NCBI GenBank assembly: GCA_013350335.1
Contig: CM023535.1
Location: forward strand, 24,025,746-24,089,745
Direction of reading: 5' to 3'
DNA: 64,000 nt
Source: Chimonanthus salicifolius
Taxonomy: Eukaryota; Streptophyta; Magnoliopsida; Laurales; Calycanthaceae
The notes below the pieces were generated by a model, which was not told the DNA's origin, did no database searches, and saw nothing but the letters and a program-made list of their open reading frames with translations. This document shows positions 47,534-57,922 of the stretch, in pieces. Position 1 is the stretch's first letter; each line of letters begins with the position of its first letter. A program made the translations under genes and the position numbers.

Positions 47534-48703
47534 GGCTGGACATATAGACACCACGATTTTCTTCTACTAGACACCGCTTTTCTAATTTTGGGGTGAAATT
47601 ACCATTTTGCCCTTCCGTGTTTTGATAGTCCGATCGAACCTCCAATTGGAAGAACCAATCAAAGGATTCCAAGAATTGTCCAATCGAACCTCCAAATGGA
47701 AGAACCAATCAAAGGATTCCAAGAATTGTCCAATCGAACCTCCAAATGGAAGAGCCGATCAAACGATTCCAGGAATCGTCCAATTGAACCTCCAAATGGA
47801 AGAACCAATCAAACGATTCCATGAATCGTCCGAACGAATGTTGTGGAGAGGGATTTTCAAAAGAGGTCGTTTCTCGACCGATTTTTACAAACAAGGTATC
47901 AAAATTCATCTACTCTGAATTTTATGAATTTCGGGACTGATTTTAAGTGAAAATGGTATAGTTTTGAACTTCAAAAATCGTACCCAAAAAATTAAGGAAA
48001 AATGGTCTTCCTTCTTACTTTTTTGGGTAAGATTTTTTAAGTCCAAAATTATACCCTTTTCACTTAAAATCAATCCCGGAGTTCATCAAAATTAGAGTAG
48101 ATGAATTTTGATACATTGTTTGTAGAAATAAGTTGAGAATCCGCCTCGTTTGAAAACCCGAACCAAACGCGCAAAGGTTACAGTTGGCAGGGAGGCCGTT
48201 TCTCGAAAGATTTTTACAAATAAGATATCATAATTCAGCTACTTTGAATTTTATGAACACCGGGGTTGATTTTAAGTGAAAATAGTATAGTTTTGGGCTT
48301 AAAAAATCGCACCCAAAGAATTAAAAGGGAAGGCTATTTTTCTTAATTCTTTGGGTACGATTTTTGAAGTCCAAAACTATACCCTTTTCACTTAAAATTA
48401 GTCCTGGAGTTCATAAAATTCAGAGTAGATGAATTTTGATACATTGTTTGTAAAAATCGGTCAAGAAACGATTTCTTTTGAAAATTCCTCACCACAGCAT
48501 TCATTCAAACGATTCCTGGAATCGTTCGATCGGTTCTTCCATTTGGAGATTCGATTGGACGATTCCTAGAATCGTTCGATTGGTCTTCCATTTGGAGGTT
48601 CGAACGGACTATCAAAACACGAAAGGACAAAATGGTAATTTCACCCCAAAATTCGAAAAGCGGTGTCTAATAGCAGGAAAGTGTGGTGTCTATATGTCCA
48701 GCC
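47534..48703. mobile_element. Foldback element with nested palindromes, 1170 bp
   Basis: Inverted ends GGCTGGACATATAGACACCAC and its complement at 48682-48703 are flanked by an 8-bp direct repeat, AAAATTAA (47526-47533 and 48704-48711). The arms continue inward: a block with AATTTCACCCC and TTTTGTCCTTTCGTGTTTTGA (mirrored), 50-bp tandem repeats (four left, about two right) and a CGATTTCTCGACC-like block. The centre holds two direct copies (about 47873-48138 and 48196-48470) of a ~270-bp unit that is itself palindromic. No transposase. An 8-bp duplication fits hAT or Mutator-type transposition; the end sequence does not decide. Confidence 0.88.
47629..47828 (+). repeat. 50-bp tandem repeat, four copies
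   Basis: Units begin GTCCGATCGAACCTCC or GTCCAATCGAACCTCC and end with GGATTCCAAGAATT or CGATTCCAGGAATC, with an exact 50-base period. About two inverted copies lie at roughly 48505-48605 in the other arm, so the arms differ in copy number. Confidence 0.9.
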
Positions 48704-48711
48704 AAAATTAA

Positions 48712-49486
48712 ATCATATATACATACGTCATAAGGCAAGGCAAAGTTTAACTAATTTGATATTGATGCGTACATCCACACGTGAAAGGAAAGATTGCTTT
48801 CAATTAATAAAGAAGAAGAATGAAAGAATTGCAATATAGCCATGATAAAACCTCCAAAGGAAAAATCAACTCACTTCTACAAGGTTAACACTACTTTTTT
48901 TCAAAAATACATAACCATGAAAGATCTTGACCCTCTCTCCTTCTCTCTAGTGAGTGTCTCAAAATCTAATTCCCTTTACACTTTCTCAAAAAAAAAAAAA
49001 AAAAAACTCAATCCTACATATTCTCATATTTATATAGAAACGACATCGAAAATTAGAGAGAATTTTTTTAAATAAATCCATTAAAGAATGTTGTTTAATG
49101 AGTGATGAAAAGAGACGAGAGAAAGTCACAAGACAATTGAGCCCTACAATAAGGAGAGAATTTCTCTTTTAAAATAATACATTATGTACGAGGAAAGAAC
49201 GTTAGAAACTAAAATAAAATCTAAAAGATCAACATTTGATGTTAACATCTCATAGATTTGTCAAGTGATAGAAATAGAGGGGCTAGCCAACACAACTCCA
49301 ATTTGATCATTTCATTTATTAGTTAAATTCTAATTATTGAAATTGAAAAAATATGGCAAAGTTTGAAATTGCAAAATTAATCTTGGTTGTTCTGAATGTA
49401 ATAATGCTAATATGGTATACTAATGTTTTAAGAAGAATTTTCGATGAAAAGTTATAATGAATTATATATTCATGAAAACTAATGTT
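48712..49486. other. Intergenic DNA
   Basis: No gene recognised; an A run lies near 48989-49007. Confidence 0.45.
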
Positions 49487-50810
49487 TGTTGGATTTGGCT
49501 CAAAAATGTGCTAGATTGATTATTTTGTAAGGAGCAAAGTATATAAGGGCTTATTGTCCCTTAAGGTTTTCAGTTGGGGATTTTTTGTATGAGTTAAAAG
49601 AAAAGAAAACAGAGAGAGAAAAAGAGAGACTATGGAGAAAAAGAGAAAGGCTAAGAGTAAGAGGGTTTGGGAAATCTTTGTAACAAGTTGGCCAATTTTC
49701 TTTATAGTGGAAGCCCGCATCAAACGCTTTGTGGACGTAGTCTTTTGTAGTGAATCACGTACAAACTCTATCTCTCTATGTGGTTTCTTGATTTCTGCTT
49801 CGTGTTTTTCGATTTAATTCCTAACAATTGGTATTAGAGTGAGGTTCCCAATTCAGGATTTTTCAAAGACAAGCAGTTCTGTACAGCATCAAAGTCGATC
49901 ATCCTAAGGTTTCTCGAGATCCCAGAACAGTGACCGTTGGAATAGGAATTAGCCAAATTCATAGCCAGCGCCCAAAGGGCCTATAGAGATACAGCCGTGT
50001 ATGCAACTAAGAAGAAGAACGACATTTGTGATTTTCTTGGTGTCATAGGGTTTCACAGAGGGAACGATAGCCCTATGCCCTGTTCCCCGACATAGAACAT
50101 TCACCACCAGAAGTTCAAATCTTGGCAAAAATTAAAAAAAAAAACCGTCGAGTACAGCAGCCACATGGTTTTCCCAGAGAAAACAGAAGAACAAGAATCA
50201 CAACAAGCACACCACTCTCATATTTTTTTTGTTTTGTTTTTAGATCAACATTGGAGGAAGAAGGAAGCCCTATTCCCATCCTAGCTAGAACCATTTCTGC
50301 CCCCAGCCGATCACAAACCCCTTCCGCCAACAGCCAAATCATCGCCAAATGCCTGGCCATGCTCAGAAACCCATAGCCAGAAGATTTCTCATTTTCTGTC
50401 GGCAGCCGAAAGCCCCATCACACCCACTGAATAGCTTTTTTTTCGCCATTTATGGATCTGTTCCCAAATCTGTTTTCTCTTGAGCAGAGCTCTACCGCCT
50501 ACAGCCAATCGAGCAACATGCCGCAACCAGCCGCGCAAATTCGTTATCCAGCCTAGGCCCAGCCGATCATCCCAGAGCCCAATCCCTACCCAATAGATCT
50601 CTATTCCACCCACCCGATCATCCTTGTTCCTACTTAGCAGATCCACTACAGTCGAGTGCAGATCTCAATCGTGCATGGATAGTCAGAATCAACGGTCAAA
50701 ATCAACAGTCGACATTGTTTGCAGTTTTCTGAGTCATCGAGACTCAGAATTCATATTTTTTTGATAGGGTTACCTTTGAGGCCCTCGAGGCACATTCCCA
50801 ATGCCCTCGA
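49487..50810 (+). mobile_element. LTR, primer site and leader of a copia-like element
   Basis: 49487-49826 (340 bp) starts TGTTGGATTTGGC, contains AGTATATAAGGG (TATA-like) and ends TTCCTAACA. TTGGTATTAGAGTG (49828-49841), an initiator-Met primer site with one change, follows. The next ~950 bases look like an untranslated leader rich in CAGCC words; I recognise no gag. The leader or a further LTR is cut at 50810 by insertion of element B (target duplication CTCGA). No matching 3' LTR is visible in the window. Confidence 0.65.
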
Positions 50811-52723
50811 TGTCACGCCCCGACCCGAAAGGTGGGCCCAGAATGCAACTGATTTTTTTTTTGAAACTAAACTAAGTCAATCATTCTAACTGGGCCGGAA
50901 CAACGGTTGGGCTCAAGGTCACACATGATCTCAACATGTGGAGTCAAATATATACCATAAGTCTACCCAACATAAACACAACCGCAAACACAAGCACATA
51001 ATTCCAACAATGAATTATTATTACAACATCAGAGTAACTATGAATACATGGTAGTTTAATATATCACATGTAAACAAACTAAGTACCACACTCGGTACTT
51101 TACATAAGCAAACGGTTCCAAGAACGAAAAAGTAAAGATAAGGGAATTCCCCTCAGTGGGAATCCCAAACTACCATCGCAGCTTATCCATCCTAAGCTTC
51201 AAATAAGTGCACAATCATTAACAGGTCAACATACATAGCATTCAATGTATACATACAAGTAGTGCTTTCAAAATCATACTTGTTTTTCCCAAAAATCTCC
51301 AGGGTAAATGGAATTGAGTCTCCACTTGGTTTCTAACCATTTTAACTTACAATAATCCACAATATAGAAATAGTAAAGTACTCAGTCCAAAACTCATATT
51401 GTCTTCTGGGCATGACCAGATTGACTTATTGAGTTAGGTCTAGATACTCAGGTCACTTCTCGGTTGTATTCTGGATAGGACCAGGTTTGACATGTTGAGT
51501 AAGGCCTCGAGGTCACTCAGTGCCCGACAAATATAGCGTCGGCGTGGAAATGAAGTCACTCAGTGTCTGACAAATAGAGTCGGCTTGGAAGTGAATACAA
51601 TGATATATACACTATAGTAATAAGAGAAGATGGTTAGTACAATTTTAATTTATTAAAGGCATAAACGTCACATGCATCAATAATCAAACAAGATTTCACA
51701 TTAAAAAACTGGATCCCTCGGAACAAGTCTCGGAACCAGGTACTGTGGCTTCGGATCATTCGAACCACTGCCTAAGCTAGTCACAGACTTCGGATCTTGG
51801 GTCTGGTTTCGTATCGTCCGAAGATCAGGTCTCGGATCATCCGAAGGTCCTTCCGAACCGAAAAAAAAAACAGGTTTTGGTGGATCTGTGTGTCTCGAAT
51901 CATGCCGAATGAAGCTCAGATTGTCCGAGTGGGGTTCGATCTTCCGAACAGGGCTCGAAACATCCGGAGCTGAAAAGCTTGCCTCGGACGCTTCGGGGCT
52001 TCGGATTGAAGCTCGGAACGTCTGAATGGCTAACTTTGGATCGTCAGAAGGGTCCTACCCTCGGACCATCCGAAGAACAACTCTCGGACCGTCCGAGAGT
52101 CGTCTTCCTCCACTGTCTGCAACAGCAAACAGTGACACCGAAACAGAGAGTGAAATACGAATCCAAAAACAATGGGTTTCCTATATTCGATTTTCACATC
52201 CAACCGGTCAGATGGACTCTTTAGTGAGTCCTCTTTCCATAGGGAGTGGTTTGGAGCTTTAATACTAAATAGGCCATTAGATTTTAACACCAAAATCACA
52301 CTGGTACAAGAAATCCCATGATTTTTCTTAAACTTCAAAACCATTTTACTCACTCAAAACTTGGCCAAATTTGGTTTTTCTTGATTCTAAACAGACTGAA
52401 ATTAAAGAGGAACACAGTGGTTACCTCCACTTAAGTTCCTGGGCTGAAAATCCGACTTTTGAAAATCTTTCCTTCCAAGGTTACGGTGAAGAACACTTTG
52501 GAAAAACAGGGGCAAAGAGGGTGAAAGGTTGCTGGATTTCACAGAGCAGCTGAGAGGGAGAGCTAGAAATTTTTATGGGAGTTTACTCAGCTGAAGAGAG
52601 GGTAGTTTTATAAAAGGCATTGATCAATGGGTGGTGGCCATCAGGCCATTGCATGCGATTGCAGCCGACGTCCCCAACAATAACCGCACTGTTTGGGCGT
52701 TGGTTGCAGATAAGTCCCTCCAG
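50811..52723 (-). repeat. Left LTR copy of element B, truncated
   Basis: 51503-52723 matches 60161-61347 base for base with scattered changes. The first 692 bases (50811-51502) have no second direct copy here. It contains a cluster of short palindromes of the type TTCGGATCRTCCGAA (51745-52105). It breaks off after TAAGTCCCTCCAG. Confidence 0.82.
51745..52105. repeat. Cluster of TCGGA-TCCGA palindromic motifs
   Basis: About ten variants of CTTCGGATC(A/G)TCCGAAG or CTCGGACCGTCCGAG occur in ~360 bases, many with only one arm intact. The same cluster recurs at 60385-60725 in the other LTR copy. Confidence 0.75.
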
Positions 52724-53046
52724 GCCGACTCTATTTGTCGGGTACTGAGTGACTTCACTTACAGGCCGACGCTATATTTGTCGGGCACTGAGTGACCTCA
52801 AGGCCTTACTGAACATGTCAAATCTGGTCATATCCAGAAGACAGCAGAGAAGTGACCTGAGTATCTAGACCTAACTCAATAAGTCAATCTGGTCATGCCC
52901 AGAAGACAATATGAGTTTTGGAATGAGCACCTTACTATTTCTATGTTGTGGATTATTGTAAGTTAAAATGGTTAGAAACCAAGTAGGAGACTCAATTCCA
53001 TTTATCTTGGAGATTTTTGTGAAAAACAAGTATGGTTTTAAAAGAG
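52724..53046 (+). repeat. Inverted copy of LTR-B segment 51265-51584
   Basis: Reads as the reverse complement of 51265-51584 (for example CATGCCCAGAAGACAATATGAG against the CTCATATTGTCTTCTGGGCATG region). At 52719-52723 the junction shares TCCAG with both parents. The other end joins directly to the RNase H tail of element A near 53046. Together with the left LTR it forms an inverted repeat with ~320-bp arms and a ~1.14-kb loop. Confidence 0.85.
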
Positions 53047-54698
53047 CTCACCTTGAGGCAGCGCCGATGGATGGAATATCTGGCGGATTATGAGTTCGCA
53101 CTGTGATATCACCCTGGTAAGGCAAACAAAGTGGCGGATGCCCTCAGTCGTTTATCATATGCATTAGTGGCATGTTTGATCAGGACAGAATGGGAGATGT
53201 TGAATACTGTTCGGGAGTTTAGACTTTATCTCAACAATCATGGGACTATGTACAGTATGAACATACGGTCCAACATGGTTACCAAAATTGAACAGGAACA
53301 ACGAACAGACCCAAAAGTGGAGGAAATTTGGGCCAAGCTGTCCAATGGCGAAGTCATACCGGAATGGGAATTACAACCGGGACAGGGTCTTGAATTCCGA
53401 GGAAGGATATATGTACCTGAGAACTGCAGAAGAGAATTATTGGTTGAGGCGCATCAGACCAAACTCTCTATTCATCCAGGCAGCACAAAGATGTATCACG
53501 ACCTGAAAAGATATTATTGGTGGCACGGATTAAAAAGAGATGTAGCAATATTTGTGGCTCATTGCTTAACATGTCAGCGGGTTAAGACGGAACATCAGAA
53601 GCCACCAGGGTTACTCAAACCCTTACCAGTGCCGGAGTGGAAATGGGAGCACATCTATATGGATTTTGTTACAGGATTACCAAGGTCATCAAAGGGCAAC
53701 GATGCGATATGGGTCGTGCTAGACCAACTGACCAAGTCAGCACATTTCATTCCTATTAAGATGACAGATTCATCTGAGACTTTGGGTCGGCGGTATATTA
53801 ATGATATCATCAGGTTGCATGGTATACCTCGGACTATTGTGTCTAACAGAGATAATTGATTCACAAGAAGGGTATGGCAGAGCATGCAATCGGCCATGGG
53901 AACAGATTTATTGATTAGCACGGCATTTCATTTGCAGACTGATGGACAGTCTGAGAGGAGAATACAGACACTGGAGGACATGCTGAGAACATGTATGTTA
54001 GATTTCAAGGGTGGATGGGAGGACCACTTGCCGTTGGTAGAATTCTTATACAACAACAGTTACCAGACAAGCCTCTAGATGGCACCATTCGAGGCATTAT
54101 ATGGTAGACCATGTAGGTCACCAGTGTGCTGGACAAAGGCCGGTGAGCCGCATTGATTGGATCCGAATTGGTTGCAGAGACTACATCGCAGATACAGTTG
54201 ATACGGCAGCACCTATTGACTGCGCAGAGCCGTCAGAAGAGTTATGCTGACAAGAGAAGGAGGTTCCTTGAATTTGAAGTGGGAGACATGGTGTTCTTGA
54301 AAGTCTCGCCACGAAAGGGACACATGAGGTTTGGAAAGAAAGGGAAATTATCACCAGGGTATGTAGGACCATTTTCTATCATAAGACGGATGGGGGACGT
54401 GGCTTATCAATTGGCACTCCCATCACAGTTGGCATCTTTACACGATGTGTTCCATATATCTATGTTGAGAAAGTATAATCCTGATCCTTCTCACGTATTG
54501 AACGTACAAGACATAGAGATTCAGAGAGACGTGACATACGTCGAGAAGCCTGTCCGAGTGGTGGACGTAGAACAAAGGGTGTTACGGAATCGAGCGATCC
54601 AGTTTGTCAAGATAGTATGGGATCGACACGGCGTTGAGGAAGCTACATGGGAACTCGAGTCAGAAATGAGGCAAACTCATCCTAAGTTATTTATGTAA
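53047..54698 (+). pseudogene. Tekay/Del-like chromovirus RNase H tail, integrase and chromodomain
   Basis: The first ~30 codons are the end of RNase H (KELTLRQRRWMEYLADYEF, a stop, YHPGKANKVADALSR). Integrase follows: zinc-binding part with HPGSTKMYHDLKRYYWWHG and CLTCQRVK; core with WKWEHIYMDFVTGLPRSSKG (first Asp), IVSNRDN, where the second catalytic Asp (SDRD) is Asn, then a stop at 53857-53859 and FHLQTDGQSERRIQTLEDML with the Glu kept. Another stop at 54076 and a frameshift near 54147 lead to the C-terminal part (54153-54698): SYADKRRRFLEFEVGDMVFL, GPFSIIRRMGDVAYQLALP, and a chromodomain-like end, IVWDRHGVEEATWELESEM. Everything upstream (gag, protease, RT) is missing. Confidence 0.88.
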
Positions 54699-54739
54699 GT
54701 ATTTGAAACCCTACTTCACTCGATTTTTAGGACGAAAAT

Positions 54740-54758
54740 TTTAAAAAGAGGATTGTAT
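54740..54758 (+). other. Polypurine tract of element A
   Basis: After GGACGAAAATTTT, the usual end of chromovirus pol, AAAAAGAGGATTGTAT precedes the LTR start TGTAACACC. Confidence 0.7.
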
Positions 54759-55327
54759 TGTAACACCTCGGGTTTTCAGTTTATTATTTATTTAATTTTA
54801 GTTATGAATTTTAGAATTAAATCTTATATGGATAAGGAATTGGACCATGACCGAATTAAGACCCAACAAATGGTGGAATTGGTTTTATTAAAATGTAAAT
54901 GGGTAGGATTAAATTAGTGGTGAATCATACCCAATTTTGAATAAAGGATATTATGGCCGAGTAGTGGATTTGAAATATCCAAGTAGATGTTAAAAAAATC
55001 AAATAAAGATTATCTTGGCCGAATTTTAGATAGTGATTTACATATGATGCACATGAGAGATTTGTGGGATGTTTAAATCCACAATGATATGCTAGATATT
55101 TAAAAAGGGATGAAATATCTATGAATTAAATTAAAAGAATATTTGGATTATGATTAGGGTTATGCGCATAATACTTGCTAATAAAAATTAAAGGAAGTCT
55201 TAATAAGGCAAGGGAAAGTCGGATATGGCTAATTAAAGAGGGAAAGTCGGCCATAGTTAAATAAAGAAGGTTTGAGATATGTCCAGTATTTTGGTTATAA
55301 ATTTTCACTCTGATACCTGATTGCTTT

Positions 55328-55420
55328 GATTCTTTTTGCATTGGAAAGAAGATTTCAATAGCTACAACTTTGTTGTTTACCAATTTTTCTGATTCGGCAA
55401 TTAACAAGGTCGAAACTGGG
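55328..55420 (+). repeat. LTR module shared with the Athila-related element
   Basis: GATTCTTTTTGC, TTGGAAAGAAGA, AGCTACAACTTTGT, TTTTTCTGATTCGG and AAGGTC occur in the same order and spacing as on the minus strand of 20857-20948 and 25582-25673. Confidence 0.8.
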
Positions 55421-55768
55421 TTACAATATAGTATATGTGTAATAACGGGGAACACAAGGGGTACACGGCTAGGGGTTACTTATCTTAAGAAATTTCTAAT
55501 GTAGAATTAAGGAGAGCTTAATAAAAGGAGAAGCCCAAGGGGATGCATGATTTTTACAACCCATTAGCAAGTTTTATTGTTCTCTCTCCTTCTCTTAATT
55601 CATCATTCTCTTCCACGCCAAAGCAAGAGAAGAAAGGGCAGCAACTAGAAGGTGTTCTTGTTTGGAGGAAAAAATAAGAAGAAGGGAGAAAGATTAGAAG
55701 ATCAAGGAAGAGGTTAGTATTTAAGTGTTTAATGTTATAATTTGATTTATGAAAACAAAAGAACCATA

Positions 55769-57355
55769 GGGTTCGGCCATAGTTAATGGCCGAACCCCAT
55801 GGAAAGATTTGATCAATTAATTGGTTTTAAAGATTGAAAACCATGGTGTGTTCTTGATTCATTGATTGGGTTTATATTTTAGATCATGGATCATGGAAAT
55901 CATGGTTATTTCATAATGGTTTGAATAATGAAAACCATGGGGATTTATGGTTTAGATTAACAAATTTAAATGATGAAAATCCATGGAGGAGTTTGATGAT
56001 AATTAAAGAAAATTGGATGGACATTGGGTCGGCCTTGGTATGGCCGAACCATGATGTTTTGTGGTTAAGATTTGGGATCCAAAATGATAAAAAGAAGAGG
56101 TGAGGTTCGGCCATGGTGTATGGCCGAACCCCACCAAACTTTTATGAAAATGATGATCGGTTTTGATGGATCTAAACCAAGGGCTAAGATCATGAACCAT
56201 AGGGTTCGGCCAAGGTGTATGGCCGAACCCCATGGGGTAATCTGGAATTGAAATTAAATAGGAAACTATCTAATTAAGGGAAGGGGTGACTAAATTAGAA
56301 AGCACTCCAATTTTGGAAAGGAGTTCTAATCTTAGAAAGTTTCCATTTATGGAAAGTAAAAATCTATATATGGAAACCTTCCATTTATGGAAGAAGTTGG
56401 TAAAAATGGTAAAGCCATCTAATTTTGGAAGGTGTTTCCAAATATGGAAAGGAGGTTACATATTAAGGAAAGTTTCCATTCTTGGAAGTGGATATTAAAA
56501 TTAGAAAGTATCTATTTAAGGACATAAAAGTTATTTATGGAAACCATTCCAAGAATGGAAGGTAAGGGTTGGATTATGAAACCTTCTAAATGTGGACCTT
56601 AGGTTAAAAATGGAAGGTGGAGTTATTTTTAGAAAACTTTCCATTTATGGAAGGAGGTTGATATTTTGGCAAATTAATTAGGGAAACCTTATAATGATAG
56701 TAGGAGAGATTAATAAAAGGAAGTTATATTCTTGGAAGGTGAAATATAAATTTGGAAACCTTCCAATTATAGAAAGGTGGAGATTAATTGGAGATTATAC
56801 ACGATAGGGTTCGGCCATGGTGTATGGCCGAACCCCATGGTCTAAATTAAAGGATTAAAGGTGTCTTTAAATTATGGTTTAAGGGCTGATTTATGAACCT
56901 ACATTATGAGTTAAGTTTTGTTAGTTTTAAAATAAAATAAAGAATACAATGTATGATCTGAATTGATGGAGAAAGTAATGGCAAAAATGTAATTAAAATA
57001 CCAAAGTAGGAGAACCATGGGTTCGGCCATGATGTATGGCCGAACCCCATGAGATGTGATTGATGAACTTATTTGATTAGAGAAATTTTTAAGGTCTAAT
57101 TCTGAAAGATTTAAAGGGAAGAGGAAGTCAATGGCATTTTGGTAAATATGAGAGAATGTTGGACATTGGGTTCGGCCATGGTGTATGGCCGAACCCCATG
57201 AGTTATTGTATGGTATTATGTGTTGTGGAAGCATGAATGAATAACTTGGAACCTAAGCAAAGAGAAGGGGCTAGGGTTACCAACAGTGGCATTTTTGTAA
57301 ATATGTATGAAAAATGGTAAACCATGGGCTCGGCCATGGTGTATGGCCGAACCCC
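55769..57355 (+). repeat. Eight dispersed copies of a 30-bp hairpin
   Basis: Each copy is GGGTTCGGCCAT, a 5-base loop (mostly GGTGT), then ATGGCCGAACCC, a near-perfect 12-bp stem. Copies start at 55769, 56026 (damaged), 56103, 56202, 56807, 57019, 57168 and 57326. Spacing is irregular and the DNA between is not repeated. Loop variants include AGTTA and GATGT. Older single arms (TTGGCCGAATT) occur at about 54955-55025. Confidence 0.92.
56285..56780 (+). repeat. Field of short TTCC...GGAA palindromes
   Basis: Words such as TTTCCATTTATGGAAAG, CTTCCATTTATGGAAG, TTTCCAAATATGGAAAGG, TTTCCATTCTTGGAAG and TTCCAAGAATGGAAGG recur every 30-60 bases, at least eight times. They are separated by AT-rich sequence; central bases vary while the arms are kept. 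Confidence 0.8.
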
Positions 57356-57922
57356 ATGGGGTTTTGTTTATAGACTTAGAATCTTATAATTCGGTGAATT
57401 TTGGTGTTGATTTATTATTATATCATAAGGTAACGGGATCTCACAAGCAGTGCGCGATCGGTGATCGAATCTTGGACGGAAACGCAAGGACCTGTGAACG
57501 GTCTTAGGTAGGATTCCACCTCTTTGAAACCATGGATTATGTACTTGTTTTTATCTCATGTTTTGATGAAAATGTGTTTCAAAGGATTTGATTTATTAAT
57601 GAATTTCAAATGCTACGTTTACCTTGATTTAAATAGCATGGATTGATTATGTTCCAAAGGTGATTTTACATGTTAGGTTTTAATTGTATAAAGAGCATGT
57701 ATTGGATATGTTTTTCAAATGATGATTTTCAATGCTATGTTTATGTTATAAAATAGCATGTGTTTCATTGGCATCTCATACATGGCATGGGGTGAAAGAT
57801 TTATAACCGGAGGGGTCATACTCCGTCGGGGCATCCGAAAAACTTATGTGCAACACCTTGATGTGATTTCCATCAAGAAGATTTCTGGAGGGTCCACACT
57901 CCGTCGGGGTGACTGAAAGACC

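Noticed and set aside
49520..50376. Several overlapping short frames on both strands in the copia-like LTR and leader
   Set aside because: No gag motifs; CAGCC-rich leader DNA creates them.
55769..57355. Regularly recurring palindromic repeats that superficially recall a CRISPR array
   Set aside because: Spacing runs from ~77 to ~605 bases, the context is a plant retrotransposon LTR and there are no cas genes.
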